DNA from: Symbiodinium natans
Taxonomy: Eukaryota > Sar > Dinophyceae > Suessiales > Symbiodiniaceae
Reading direction: 5' to 3'
Assembly (NCBI GenBank): GCA_905221605.1
Contig: CAJNDS010001846.1
Location: 335,501-399,500, forward strand
DNA length: 64,000 nucleotides
Of the stretch, positions 34,824 through 47,514 are shown one piece after another. The notes under the pieces were generated by a model. That model ran no database searches. It was not told where the DNA came from and worked only from the letters and a program-made list of their open reading frames with translations. The stretch's first letter is position 1. Each line of letters opens with the position of its first letter. Both the position numbers and the translations under genes were made by a program.

Positions 34824-34955
34824 GCTCTCCAGTGCCTCAACAGGAGCTGTTGAAGGATGACTGATGCGTCTCGCTGCACTGGCTATAGATGCTATGGCAG
34901 ACTATAGCTAGTATCGGCAGATGCTGTAGCAGGTCAGCTCCGCGCATTGAAAGCA

Positions 34956-35597
34956 TCAATTTTGGCATCGCACGCATGAAGCCTCAAGAACACCAAAGAT
35001 GTCAAACGACAATGCGGGCCAAACATCAACAGGTTCAAGGGATGTAAGAGGCAGGCTCGGCACGTAGCCGTGACAGGAGGGCCCTGCACCGAACAAGGCT
35101 TCAGGCAACCGAGGCCGACATCTTAAAACTTCATGTCCGTGTGACTTTGCGAGGCCTGTCGTTCGGATTGACAGTCCCATTGGCTTGGATAACCACGATC
35201 CTGCAGTGGAAGACCGATCTCTCGCAATGCAGGCACCATCCAATTGCACCAGCAGCGCAGGCAAACAAAAACAGCAATGCATCATAACACATCGCTGCAA
35301 ATGCCAGCAGAATGGCAGTACATCTGTGCGCTGCTTGTAACAGCGGCAGAGATCGACACATTTATATGCAACTGTCGAAGCACATGGCAACTGCCTCAGA
35401 AAAGGGGATGGACCGATGGCCGCTCGGTGCGCCAAAAAAAAATCATCGCCCGATGTCCTGTTCATCACCCACTTTTGACGGTCCCGTACGACTGCCTGGC
35501 CAAGCCCAGCAAAGATCGACATGCTTGTCTGTTGCCGAATCATGTCGGTAAACTCGACCACGCACTCTGCGTGATGCAATATCCCTGCCCTTGCCAT
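34956..35597 (-). CDS. Hypothetical 213-residue frame
   Basis: A long minus-strand frame from 35597, rich in Cys, Leu and Arg, has no recognised domain. Its length is above the local background, but another long frame lies on the plus strand over part of it (35244-35633). It may be chance; it is kept because most supported genes further right are also on the minus strand. Confidence 0.2.
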   Translation of the reverse strand: MARAGILHHAECVVEFTDMIRQQTSMSIFAGLGQAVVRDRQKWVMNRTSGDDFFLAHRAAIGPSPFLRQLPCASTVAYKCVDLCRCYKQRTDVLPFCWHLQRCVMMHCCFCLPALLVQLDGACIARDRSSTAGSWLSKPMGLSIRTTGLAKSHGHEVLRCRPRLPEALFGAGPSCHGYVPSLPLTSLEPVDVWPALSFDIFGVLEASCVRCQN

Positions 35598-36339
35598 CTC
35601 TGTTTCGATGGCCAGGTTTCAGTGAAGCACTAGCAAGTACCAGCCATGTTTTTGAGAATGGGCAAAAGTGATGTACTGTCCAACAAAAACTTCGGGAGCC
35701 TCCAGGCCAGTTCGTACCCAGAGGTCTCTGAAGATCATGTCTTTGGACAGGACAGGAATGAGGAAACATGCTGTACTGTCCCAGAACAAGATGCACCGGA
35801 GAGAGTATATCAGAGTGCTCTTGGCACCCCCCAGGCCCTGAAATATTCAAGCAGAACATTGCCGATCTTCAGCCTGAATACTGACCACATCAGGAGTCGA
35901 GAGCCACAAGCCAAGATGCCCCGGAGGTAGTTTGGGAGAACAATCTTGGTTTCCTGGGGTCAGGCTGAATGTGGGCAATATTGGGCCTGAACATTTTGGA
36001 CCTCGGGAACCAAGAGGCCTCCCCTTTCTCCAGGCAATCTTGGCTCTGGGTTGAGGAGGTTCGGCTCGAAATTTTCAGGCTGACTATTACCCCAATATCC
36101 AGCCTGAACATTAGATCTCGCTGGTGATGACCCTGCCACGGCCTTTCCCTAAACTTTAAGCTTCTGGATAGCCAGCGTTCTGCTATCTTCTCCTCTTTCG
36201 GGGCTGGGGTGGGGGGGGAGGGGTGGGAATTACTATCATTTCACCTGGGTTAGTCTGTTTCAATCCAGGGCCTTATGACTGAATGTTGATCAATCTGATC
36301 CGACCCCAACTTCTGCAACAGAATGAGCTGAATCAAAGG

Positions 36340-39300
36340 GGTTGCCTTGCATATGTTTGCGCCTGGTCCTCCTCAGCAATCTGCTGTTTGTACTTGGCAA
36401 GCTGTGCAGCCACGTCCTCGTTAACCTTCAGCAAGAAGAATTCGCAAGCATGCACCGAACAATAGAGCCCATGGAACACGTCTAACATCGTGCAGCACTG
36501 CTGAGAGGGTCTCTCGACTGGCTTGTCGCTGATGCTCCTCGGAAATCTGACGCCTCGGGTGGGTCCCGATTGAAGAGGTCACGGGCATGCAAATCTTACT
36601 GCCTGGCTGGGCTTCAGACTGTGAGTCTGAAAGCAAGCGACAAGCTAGCTGAACCTCGTATTCCTGTAGATCTTGTTGCACTGCCTGCACATATGGACTT
36701 TTGACATGGCAGGTCTCTGCTGAGCGGCTGATCTCTGTACTCAGCAGTGGCTTCGCCTTCTCCACCATCTCAGTCTCCAACTGGCAAAGAGACCTGGCAT
36801 ATTGTGGCATCTTGTTGTGCACTCTCTCCTACATTCTGATACAAGCGCACAGGGCTGCAAATTTTTGGCGGCGCCACTGTAGCACGAGGCGCTGCTCGGC
36901 TGCGTACCTCAAGGGCTCAAGGCCTTTCCCTGTAACAGAGAAACAGACTCAAGTAAGAAAACGTGCCCCATCACCTGATCACCTACTGCCCACGGTGACA
37001 GATCTTGCAGACCCCTAGCACTTGCAGCGATCGTGTGGTGATGTGCACGTTCTCTGGGGACCTGGCGCCCGCTTTAGGGCGAGCAGCTCGTCTCTTTGCA
37101 TCTCACTCAGGAGCTTAAGCCTGCCCCCAGGCCCCCCCGTCGTGAATCGGCACACCGCTTCGACTGCCTCTGCGGTGTCATGTCACGTGTCCATTATCGG
37201 GCCCCGAGCGCTCGCTCAAGAAGATTCCGGCACAAAGTTCTGTACCTTCCATGACCAGCTTCAGCATTTGGAGAAATGGGTGCAAAATGAATGCGCGCTG
37301 TCAGACCACTTGTCATCACAGGCTGGGGCACAAGAAGTTGCCTTCAATCGCAGAATCATCGACCTCGGGCCGATCGCCCTCCTTCGCTGTTCACCAGGAC
37401 TAGATTGGCGTTAGAGCATGCTACTGTAGAGCAAGAAAACAGCATCTGCCGCCTACCGAACATTAGAGCATGTCCCTGTGTAGAGGTTCTGCCTGGGTCT
37501 TGCCTTCCATGCTGGGCTGACTGGAAGGGCCTTCGTTGCAGAGTCTCTTTTGCGTTCTGAAGCGTTTCGTGTAATGAGACTGCATCTAGGTTTAGAAGCC
37601 CCATGCTTTCAGCAAGTAGATCTATGAGTCGTTAAGACGGCCCAGAGTGGATCCGCTTCTTGCACAGCAAGCCTCACTAAACAACCGATTGGGAATGCCT
37701 TCTGCGTGGTGCGTCGCCAGCCTCAGCTGCTCCGATACGCTTCACCTCGCTATGAACGGCCTGGGTGACCCTGTGGGCATGACTCTGGCGGCAAAGGCGG
37801 CAGGTCTTCCATGCTGTCTTGGGTGGAACCTTGACAGTAACGGTGCAAAATGGCAAAATGGCCGGGTGCAACGTTCGGACTTTGTGCCTGAGGGCGAAAG
37901 CCACTGGGCTCCCAAGGAACAAAGGCCTCGTCAAGCGCGCATCGTTTGTTGATGCTTTGATTGGGTTTCAGTCTTTTCACAGAGCTGTCATGTGCTTGGC
38001 AAAGGTCTGTTGTATGCCCAGGCCCCAGACGCAAAACAAGCAGATAGTCTTGAAACTGCCGACGCATAGCCTGAAACAAATTAATCCAGGCATCCAGCAT
38101 AAACTCCGCATGCTCTCACACATGATTCGTATCAACGTCTTGGCTGCTTTGAGGGACGGTAGGGAGGGAGGACGGAGGAAGTCGAGCCATAGAAACGGGC
38201 TTGTTATTCTGGGTTATCCTCGCCCTGCCCCCCCGCTCCCCAGCCCATCGGGAAAAGGCCCAGGCATCAGACACATGCCGATGCTGCCGCATGCGCAAGA
38301 GCCCCGTGATGGATGCAGCCTGTCAAGAGCCAGGCTCAACAACAGTGTGCAAGTCGTGTCGCTTGATTTCGGTGCCTGTTGGGTTTCAGGCATCTCCTGT
38401 CAGTCGCATCTTGGGCCAACAGAATCAGACTCAATTAGAGTACTGCGTGCCAGCGAGGGGCAATCAGTTTCCAGAGAAAGATTGCAACAAGGTATGCAGT
38501 CACGGTCCTCACTGGCTCGGTCACCTCGGTCTACACCTTCTCTTTGCACAAACCTCGGTGTCATTTACTACTGAGTTGCTATAGGTGCATAGCTGTGGTG
38601 AAAAAAGTGCAGCAGGCGCCAGACTTGTCGATGCAGTCGCGCAGCTGCTGCCTTGACCTGGCTGCGGAGTTCGTGCCTCGCTGCCTCTTCTCTCAGTGGG
38701 TCGCGGGGGGCCGACTGATCCTCCAGCTCTGCCCTCAACCTTGTGCGCATCTCCATTCTGTTGCTCAAGATGCTTTCCACCTTGCACACGTACTCAAATA
38801 CTTTTCACTGCGCACAACTATAGTCAATCCCTGCAGGCCTGGTCAATCAGCAGGCCGACCCCAGTGTACTGTGACCTCGCAATTCGCGATGGTTCGCGAC
38901 ATCAAGTGGCACTGTGGTGACTACAGCGCTTGCACCCTTGCTGGCTCAGATGCGCTCTGGAAAGGGGTGTGCTTTGACGCGAAGGATCCGCGACTCGTGA
39001 CTCGTGACTCTGAGTCCGCAGCCCTCGTGCTGGCAGCTGGGAGGTGGTGGAACCAAGACCTGCGAATCTTAAATCAGCACACCATAAGCAGCAACAGGGA
39101 AAGAGATTGTGGGACAGAGAACCGATAAAGAGAGTGAGGGAGAGACAGAGTCAGAGGGAGAGAGGAGACACAGACTCCAAAGGAGGGGAAGAGTGCCCGC
39201 TGTCCTAAACCGAACGAGCTTAGGCTCACACAGTCTGCCAAATCCAGCGAGTCCTCAAGGCATGGCCAGGCTCGGTGGAATACTGCCACAAGCTGCCACA

Positions 39301-42300
39301 ACCCTTGCGAAGACCTTTCGGGGAGTGGCGGAGTCTTGGGGCAGTCTCAGGTGCCGTGTTGTGTCGTCATCACAAGCCAAAGGGTGCAAATGGAATCGCA
39401 GACCTCCTCCCATTTTGACCCCCCTTTTACGTATGCACACATGCAAAACCGAAAACGGAATGGTTACACCCCCCCCCCCCCATTCTGTTCAAGGATTCCG
39501 TTGAGCACGCAGGACTTGTCTGTGTTGTTGCCGCCATGGTTTCATGGAGGGCAGGTGAGACCCGGGGCATGACCCCATGTGATAACGCACGATGGAATAT
39601 CAAGACCCCCACGCGCTGGGGGCGCCCTTGACTTTAACGTGACACAGACGGAAACCAATGGTGGCTTGTCCCCGGCACTCTCTCCACCTGCTTCTGTTCC
39701 ATGCAAGCGTGTTATGTTTGTCTATGGCATTCGAATGGTGTTCATACAATGCACATGGAAATCCAAATGGTGCGCATGATTTTGTTGTGTTTACATGCTA
39801 TTCTGAGCTATTCTAGAAGTTTCGACATGGCACGACTTGCAAAAAGCGGAATTAGGGAGGTGAGCCTGTGACCCTCTAGTAATCCCCTAGATCCAAGTTG
39901 CTAAAAACATACGACATTGAGAAGCGTAACATGGCGTAACCCTGTGGACTCCATTCTCACCCGCCTTCACAACGGCATTTGGGGGAGTCGAACCCATCAG
40001 ATTCCGGGCGGGGGATGCGCTTGCCAAATTCCGGTTATGAAAACAACCCTAAACCCTAAACCCTAAACCCTAAACCCTAAACCCTAAATGGCCCCTTCTG
40101 CACCTCATGTGGGCTGCCACCAGGCAGCTTCATAAAGAGGCCCTCGAAGGCCCGCAAAGAAACGGCCCGTATGTTCTCCCATGCGTTTTCTGGGCGCGAC
40201 TCGAGGAGCCCCTCAGGTATAGGTTTAGGGTTTAGGAATGTTTAGGACTTAGGGTTTAGAGTTTTAAATGGGTCTGGTAGGTTTCTGAGCTGTTTTAGCA
40301 ACTTCGAGACTTTCCAGCAACCGCTTCAACCACCAACCGAGAACAACCAACCAACAACATCTCCACACAAATCCACACAAATCCATCGCGGACATGCCGA
40401 CATGCCGTGTCAGATCAGATATTCAGTTCAAGCGGCGGCGGCTGCTGCTAAAGACTTCTGGAGGGCTCGAAGGCAGGACTCAAAGTCTTTGTTCCTCATC
40501 ACCTGAGCCTCAGGGCCAAAATCTGCAAAGTGCACGGAAGCCTTTAAAGCAAGTGCAAAGCATGAGAATCTCATAGCAGCATAAGGCATCTGCGCTCAGG
40601 GCGCCAGCTCGCTCCGCTTTCCGCAGCCAGGCATCCTTGCTGCATCTCTGTTTCAGTTCACCCCGAGGACTGTAAAGGAGGAGGTATCTTAGAGAAGGCC
40701 AAAGTAGGGCAAGTGGGCCTCTACTGCTGCCAGCTTGGTGCTGGCGGCTTCGGTGAAGCGGCGTGCAGCTGATGATTCGTCCTCGCCGCCATGCACCATT
40801 GAACTGGACTGTGGACTTGGGCTTCCCCACAAACTGCAAGGAAAGGAAGATGAAACGTCCTCTGCCTGCTTGGCCATAGCAAGCGACTCCGCCTGGAAAA
40901 GGGCCACGGATCTGCACATCCAACCCTTCGCGACATCAGTTTTACATCTGAGGGTCTCTCTCTCGATCTTGTACAGCTGTGTGCTTAGACGCACATGCAG
41001 AATCATGCCTCGGATGATGTTGCTTGCTTCATGAGGCAGCCCTCAAAGGCAAACAATAAGTAGTAACAAGAAACTTGAGAACGGACCACGAAAGCTGGAC
41101 GACTCAGAATTTTGTCTTCACGCGCATGTGGGGTTTGCAGCTGAAGCTTGAGGTAACGGTCCCGAAAGGAGAACTCAGAGAAAGCCACTCGGGCTGCTGT
41201 CGCAACTGCGTACGTTTAAATGCTGCGAGAAAGCAACGGTTTCCCCCTGTCAGCTTGGCTTCAACCCTTGACCCTGTGCCTCCTGCGGTGTTCCGTGCTT
41301 GCTGAAGCCCTCCACCCCCACATGAGCAGCACCTGAAACCCCTTTAAGGGGCCAGTGAGTCCCCAGCGCGCCGGCAGAGCTTGCACGTGGCTTGGCTGAA
41401 GAAACCCTTCTTCTTGCCTTTCTTCTAGCTGGAGGGAGTAGGTGGCTAGCATCCCTCCATGAGCACATGATTCACACAGCAAACACATGTCACAGATGCA
41501 AATCCATAGGTGTTGCGGGGGGCGGGAAAGGGGGAAAAGGGAGGAGCGGCCGTGAGACCTGCCAGGACCCTTTTTTTGCATGTTTACCCCTGCGTATCAG
41601 CCTTTCCGAATTCGAAAACTTCCTTCTGTCACAGTACTAATGAACTGAACAAGATTCTAGTAAGAAGTGTCCTTGCCAAGCATTACAAGACCACAACACA
41701 ACTTCTGAAAAACCTAGGGCTTCCCTGGATATCCCACGAATCTGGCGACACCGCCTTGATCTTCTGACGCAGTTCCTGCTTCTGCTGCTGATGCCTTCAA
41801 GTGACTTTCAGCTGCTAGCTCCGGATAATCCGTTCAAGTGTTGAGTCAAAATCTCTGAAGCGCTGGCTGGGACCATCGGACCTCGCGCTCTTGCCGCTGC
41901 TCCTGAATTTTTTTGGCCGAGGAAGAGAGGAAAAACAGGCGGGTTCAGGATGTATGTCACTGCCTCCCATGCGCGATCCAGTTGAGCATCTACGCGCTGG
42001 CCGTAAAGTTTGGCCTGCCCGTCAATATAGGGAGGACACTTGCATCGTCCCCCCAAAGTGCGCACAACCCAAGTTACTGAGTTAATGCGGATTTTACCAG
42101 CAAGTTGGAGTCAGGCCTGCTGCAGGAGCAGCTGCTTCTCAGCCTGCCCATGAAGCCGAAATCTTGAGACCCAAAGAGGCCCAACACGCGCTCCTGTTGC
42201 GCACGCGCCAAAACCTCTCACCCCTTCAGGGCCCTACCACCACTTGTGACTCTACGACGCTCATCATCTATTTCAGGCACCCTGAGATCAATGTTCCCAC

Positions 42301-42512
42301 CTCTTTAGTCACTCCTTGCTGCTTCCGTTTGGAGCCCTCCTTGTCTTTCCTACATCTTTCCCTTTCTGCAAGTTCATGTCCCTTGCCTGGCTCTGTGAGC
42401 GCTCAGCCTGGTCTAGCAGCCGCTTGACCTGTCAAGCCAAAGCGGCAACAGAGCAGCTGCAGGGGGAGGGGAGGGGGGAGGGGAGGGGGAGAGAGACAGA
42501 GAGACAGAGAGA

Positions 42513-42544
<32 letters not shown>

Positions 42545-45060
42545 AGAAAAAAAGAGAGAAACTGAGCGAGAGAGGAGCAGCAGCGCGAACAGAAAAGAGT
42601 CAAGATTTTGCTTGCACGCCTTGGAGTCCCGTTCAAAGGTGAGCTTCAGGCGATGCTCTTCCCACCTTTCTCTTGTCTTCTGTGCGAATCTACCTCTCAA
42701 GCATTGGCGACCAGCCTTCGGCCGTGCTCTTGCTCCGACTCCTGGAACTCGACTCCCGCCTGTCAGCAGTAGCACAAGGTCGGGGAGTCGAGGGGAACCT
42801 GCAAGATGTCCTGCCTGCGTCATCAGGGCCTCCTGCTGCGTCCATCCTTTCTGCACCTCTTCCGTGGGCGTGGTGAATTCAACCTGTCTCGTGACACTTC
42901 GCGGAATAGCTCGGTGCATGTCGTGCAGACGAGGGGATAAGGTGAACTGCTTGCAATTCGCAAGCATCTGGTCGCCTTGACGTCTTCAGGGAAATCCTTG
43001 CAATGGTCTTGAAGACGGTGCAGAAAGCTACGATGAAGATCCGAAACCTCAGCGGACAGCTGATTCTCATGCTCTCTCGACCCTTCTGCGACAGTGGCAG
43101 GATGCATAGACATGCTGATTGAAACGACGAGGGCCCGCACCCGGGAAATCTGCAGCTCACACCAGTGGTTGTACTGGTCCCCTGGTCATGTCACAAGCAA
43201 GTGTAGTGGTGTTTGATGTGTGAGACCGCACTCGCCTGCACATGCCCGCACATCTGGACTACTGGACTTGCCTTGCCTGCTCCGGGCAAGGCAGGAAACT
43301 TGGCGGCCAAAGCGTGCAAGTCCTTGCGCCGCAGAAGCCAGCTGTTTCTCCAGCTTGTATTCCGAACAACGCTGCAAGCAATGATTGGCCAAGAGCCAAA
43401 AAGCGCGAACAATCTTTATGGCGCCCGCTTCGCACATCTGTACGAGTAGTGACCAAAGTCTACATACATGTGGATCTTGTCGGTATTGCGTGGTATTGCC
43501 CCTGCAAACTGAAACAGATCCTGGCGGAATTGCTGCTCTTCGTTTGTGAGGTCTTCAGCGAGAGCCTGACAGCTCCGTTGACAGATGTTCACATCGCCCC
43601 GTCAGCGTACGCCCTGGACTGGAATCCTGAAGCAGGCCACGGCGCCCTAAAACGGCACCCCAAATCCCCGAGAAGCCTTCAAGCTCGATCGAATCTTCAG
43701 TCTTCAGTACCCAAAATTGGGCAGGGCGAGCCCTTTCATGAGGCTTACGCAATCTGAGGTCCTCATGGCAATGGTACATCATGCAGCCCATATAGCAAGA
43801 AGGACAAGAAGGACAACCTTTTCCCGGGTCTATTTATCCGGCCACCCAGCTCCTGTGAGTCAGGCCCGCTCTGAGAAAGGCACACCAGCTGATCGGTAGG
43901 CAAGTGGGTCGGCCGGCACAGCCTTGACCGAAGCCGAATTGAACTCTCGGACTCGGCAGCACCCGAGCTGCGAGCTGCGAGCAGCCTTCACGTACTCGGC
44001 ATCACGACCCAACTCCAATCTCAGCCTCGGTTGTGCCGGGACATTTGTTCAATTTGAGCACTGAAGAAATTCAGGTTGAGCGAATTCCGCGCCTTTCGTG
44101 TAGTCACTATAGTACATTTCGGCTGCGCAACTTCTTCTAAGGAGCGCACGTGTTGTTCTCATCAGACAGTACCCGCACTTGCTCAACTGCAGAAACGCAC
44201 GGGGGAGTCTGCTGTAGCTTGCACTGTGGCTTGCAGCCACACGACCGCATGTAGCTTGGGGTAGCTTGGACCCGCCTTCGTGGTCCAGCTGTTTCACCAA
44301 ACCGATGATTTTCTCCTCGGCCAGCAATGCTTTAAGCCTTGCCAGCCCTGTCGACAATTTGAGCTTGGATGTAGGATGCCAGCCGACTTTTCTTTGATGG
44401 TACTCTGTTGCTGTGCGCAGCGAGCCTCTAGCTGCCTGCGGGAGATGAGGGAAGCACGGCAGGTCGGAACGTCAGGGTTGTTGGAAGCAGCATGGTTTAG
44501 AGCTGAACTCCACGGTTGGGGTGAACACCTTGTACTCGAACATGGGCGAAACTCTCGAAACTCTCTTGGATATGCTCCCACCCTTCACTGCCTTGTTCAT
44601 TCCTGGGCCTGCAGACTTTTGCTGACATCGCCCCAACCACAACCCGGCGTCAAACGCTCATAGGCTTCCGCTTTAAGCGAGTCTAAAACAACTCCATCAA
44701 AGCAGAAGCTTTGGAAAGGCCACCTGGTGCTCGTACGCAACTCGTTCAGCTCGGCTTGGAGCTGCTGAACCTGAGCTCTGATACTGACTTATTCGTGTCA
44801 ATTTGTGTCAGTCTCTGGGTGTCATGGGATTGTGCTGGAGCGACAGCTGTCAGACCCAACCTCCATCTTGGAGATTTGCAGCTCACTTTCCTGCAAAAGG
44901 CTGCTGCGCTGCCAAGAGCTGGGAAGCTCAAGAATCACGAAAGTTGCGTAGGAAGGAAGATGAACGCATGGCACTTTCTGCCGAACCTTGGCTCGGAGCA
45001 GCTTGAACTCAATCAGCTGCGCCTCCTTCCACGCCCAAGGCTTGAGAAACTTGGGTGACG
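36340..45060 (-). CDS. Coiled-coil protein gene(s), many short exons
   Basis: Minus-strand pieces with strong heptad character, rich in Gln, Glu, Leu, Arg and Ala, recur through this interval and are separated by non-coding DNA and microsatellites. Examples are VQQLQAELNELRT (about 44750), RQLEARCAQQQSTIKEK (44440), LKALLAEEKIIGLVKQLDHE (44320), LAEDLTNEEQQFRQDLFQ (43530) and SAEVSDLHRSFLHRLQDH (43030). Others are KTRERWEEHRLKLTFERD (42650), VKRLLDQAERSQSQARDM (42400), YGQRVDAQLDRAWEAV (41990), MEMRTRLRAELEDQ (38740), EDVAAQLAKYKQQIAEEDQA (36380) and LCQLETEMVEKAKPLLS (36780). Such a run on one strand suggests a long structural coiled-coil protein, perhaps cytoskeletal or basal-body. One gene or several cannot be decided by eye. 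Confidence 0.5.
40047..40260. repeat. Facing telomere-type arrays in an intron or spacer
   Basis: CCCTAAA units fill 40047-40088 and TTTAGGG-type units occur at 40222-40260, pointing outward around ~130 bases, as at 18288-18547. Confidence 0.9.
42461..42565. repeat. GGGGA/GA purine tract
   Basis: (GGGGA)n passes into (GA)n with interspersed CAGA, all purine-rich on the plus strand. It lies between two coiled-coil-coding pieces of the minus-strand gene and is probably intronic. Confidence 0.9.
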
Positions 45061-45505
45061 CTTGGGAGGGCTTCTGAGCGAAACGGAAGGCGTCGGGCCT
45101 CGGGCTGCAACCTTTCTGCCTGCGCAAGAACACCACTATGACTCACCTATGGGCACCACCAGATATCTGAAGTGACAAGCAACACGTGCCCAAACAGCCA
45201 AACAGCACCTGGGATTCTGGGCCCATCATGGAAGGCATGGGGTGAGACGAGTCGGCTAAGCTCATGGTTGACAAGGGTTTTTTGGTCTCACACCAAGATC
45301 CCTTAAAAGGACCTGATTCGGGGAGAACCCTCTTTAGAGTGGAGAGGGGGCGATGTTGAAAATTCGGGGGGGGGGGGGGACTGCTTTAGTCGAAAACTGC
45401 TGACTCGGGCCGACGACCTCCTCTCAGTCTCAACGGCTCAGAGCGCGCTTCTCAAAGTTTGGGGCAAGGATTTAGGGTTTAGGGTTTATGAGTTGTAACG
45501 GTTCA

Positions 45506-45765
45506 GGGTTTAGGGTTTGCTAAAATGCGGCAAGGGATGGCCAAAGCGGGGGCCCCAGCTTGCCGGCGTACCCGATCACGGACTTTTTCACATCAAGGAA
45601 GAGAGAAGGCTTCCGCGGAAGGAAGAGAGTAGTTTCCACGGTGCCATTTTGATTAGTGATGTGTGGCTTCCGTGAACGAATTCCGCAGCCACTGTCGCGT
45701 GTAAACCGGAACTTGTCCAGGAAAGATGCCTGAAGTCGTGGGTGCATGCTCTGACGCGGCAGAGC
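45506..45765 (+). repeat. Left arm of inverted repeat
   Basis: 260 bases, mostly identical to the reverse complement of 47160-47442. The plus strand here corresponds to the coding direction of the kinase 5' part in the other arm, including MPEVVGAC read from ATG 45726. Confidence 0.85.
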
Positions 45766-46334
45766 TGAAAGCCACGATGCACATCGCTCAATCATGTGCT
45801 GGCTTTCAGCGCTTCAGCGGTTTCAAAAGTGTTTCGCCACTGCCTGTGGGACCGCATTTCTAAGTTTCGAACCTTCCACAGAGTTTCCACATGAATGCTT
45901 CTGCGGGCACAAGCATGTCTTTACGTAGTGGACTTACTTTCCATTTGCACGTATAAAGCGCGGCTCGTATATATGACTGGACCACATCTTGTGCAAATCA
46001 CATACTATGCTCCTCGGCATGCGAGGAGACGAAAGGACAGAGAGAGAGAGAGAGAGAGAGACTTAGCTTGGAATTGTACTTGTTGTGTTGTCAACACTAC
46101 CAAAGTTTGGATGCTGGGAGCTGCTTATGTGAAGAAAGAAGTAATGCACAAGCGCTGCAGTCTATGCGTAGATGAACCAAGCAGCGTGCACGCTTATCTG
46201 TTGCTCTGAAGCGTCGAATCAGCACTTCTTGACAAGCCGGTGCTACCGTATCTGTGATTCCACTCCCAACAGCTAGGCAGGCAAGGGCCGAACCATAGGC
46301 TTTTAAAATATCTCCTTAGAAATATCTACATATA

Positions 46335-46439
46335 AAGCTGCAACGCAGAAGCCAAGTCCCTTTTTAGCGACGCAGCAGGTCCTGGCCATCCAGACGGGTG
46401 GCTTGGGCAGTCGTGTCTTGCAGCTGGCCAACGCCTCTG
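46335..46439. repeat. Direct repeat, first copy
   Basis: About 105 bases match 47515-47625 in the same orientation: AAGCTGCAAYGCAGAAGCC, then GACGCAGCARGTCCTGGCC and GGCCAACGCCTCTG. This copy covers the kinase 3' end within the unit; the other copy lies outside it. Confidence 0.8.
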
Positions 46440-47200
46440 TGGCTCATGTTCATGAAATCGACTGCACCCTTTTGCTCTTGATGAGCCAGGCTAGTTCTTT
46501 ATCTTTAGTCCCGCACGCGGGTCGAAGACAGAATGTCACAGCCAATGGCAGGCTGGGATGAAGGGAGGGGCCATAGCACGACGTTCGAACTCAGACCATA
46601 AACACTTCCCACACCAACCTGGCTTCTTGAGCTGCAGGATTTCAAGCCGATCGCAGCAACACTTGCTGACCATGTCTTGGCAATGAAAGGACAGAGAACT
46701 GCGCCGGAGATGCGGAGATATACACCCCAAGACATTGTTCAAGGTCTCCATGGGTGAGGACCCTTCGAAGGGCATACGCCCAGTCATCAGCACAAAGATG
46801 AAAATGCCTATGCTCCAGGGGTCGACTGTGTGATCGTACTCCTTTCCACGCACGATCTCTGGAGCGCAGTAGCCAGGCGTCCCACATTGCGTAGATGTTT
46901 TCCCACTGAACTTCTTGGCACATCCCATATCGATGAGCTTTGGGTAGCCCTGTTGGTTGAGGGCCACGTTCTCCATTGACCCAATCTCTCTATGCAATTC
47001 GGCACGAGTGTAGGTGTGCCAGACCGCATAATGCACCTGCAACGTAAAACTTGGCATGTTTGCTCTTGGCCCAGAATTGGTGGCGCACGTAGACTTCATG
47101 CAGATTACCGCCCAAAAGTCGTTCCATCAACAAGTTGTTGCCCATGTCGCAGCCGAACGGCTCTGCCGCGTCAAAGCATGCACCCACGACTTCAGGCATC
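46345..47200 (-). pseudogene. AGC-type protein kinase (PKG/PKA-like), broken
   Basis: Reading down the minus strand, an N-lobe/hinge piece (about 47140-47000) has NLLMERLLGGNL then KFYVAGALCGLAHLHSCRIA. The catalytic loop is damaged: the codon before Arg-Asp is TAG where the family has Tyr, and the reading frame changes before MEN. The C-lobe frame, about 46980-46720, is good: ENVALNQQGYPKLIDMG (DMG in place of DFG), CGTPGYCAPEIV, VDPWSIGIFIFVLMTGRMPF. A tail near 46440-46350 ends QDLLRR and a stop. The motifs fit cyclic-nucleotide-dependent kinases best, though no nucleotide-binding domain is present. It lies inside the inverted-repeat unit. Confidence 0.6.
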
Positions 47201-47442
47201 TTTCCTGGACAAGTTCCGATTTAAACGCGACAATGGCTGCGGAATTGGTTCACACAAACCACACATCACTAATCAAAATGGCACCGTGGAAACTACTCTC
47301 TTCCTTCCGGGGAAGCCTTTTCTCTCTTCCTTGATGTGAAAAAGTCGAGTGAGAACTCCCAAGCTCACGAGATCGGGTACGCTGGCAAGCTGGGGCCCCC
47401 GCTTTGGCCATCTCTTGCCACGTTTTAGTAAACCCTAAACCA
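47160..47442 (-). repeat. Right arm of inverted repeat
   Basis: 283 bases, inverse copy of 45506-45765 with an extra stretch around 47350-47370. It ends in AAACCCTAAACC (47431-47442), followed by a C run. Confidence 0.85.
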
Positions 47443-47514
47443 TACCCCCCCCCCCCCCAAAGAAAAACAAATGCCCACAAACAATGGGCCCCCAAAAAAA
47501 GGTGTACCCACATT

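Larger units (their letters stand above)
45506..47442. mobile_element. ~1.9-kb inverted-repeat unit with TTTAGGG-tipped ends
   Basis: The arm at 45506-45765 matches the reverse complement of 47160-47442 throughout. Shared phrases include GATGGCCAAAGCGGGGGCCC, GTAGTTTCCACGGTGCCATT and GGCATC(T)TTTCCTGG-type sequence. The right arm has a ~20-base insertion. At the outer tips both arms carry GGGTTTAGGGTTT followed by CTAAAA, so telomere-like sequence is part of the repeat. The interior holds a broken protein kinase on the minus strand, whose N-terminal part extends into the right arm. It may be a non-autonomous element carrying a gene fragment, or a local inverted duplication of the kinase 5' end. 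Confidence 0.55.

Noticed and set aside
39965-40040. tRNA-like sequence on the minus strand with a GGGTTCGACTCCC T-loop and AGCGCATCC before it
   Set aside because: The acceptor and D arms cannot be paired properly and the anticodon stem has mismatches; at best a decayed tRNA-derived SINE.
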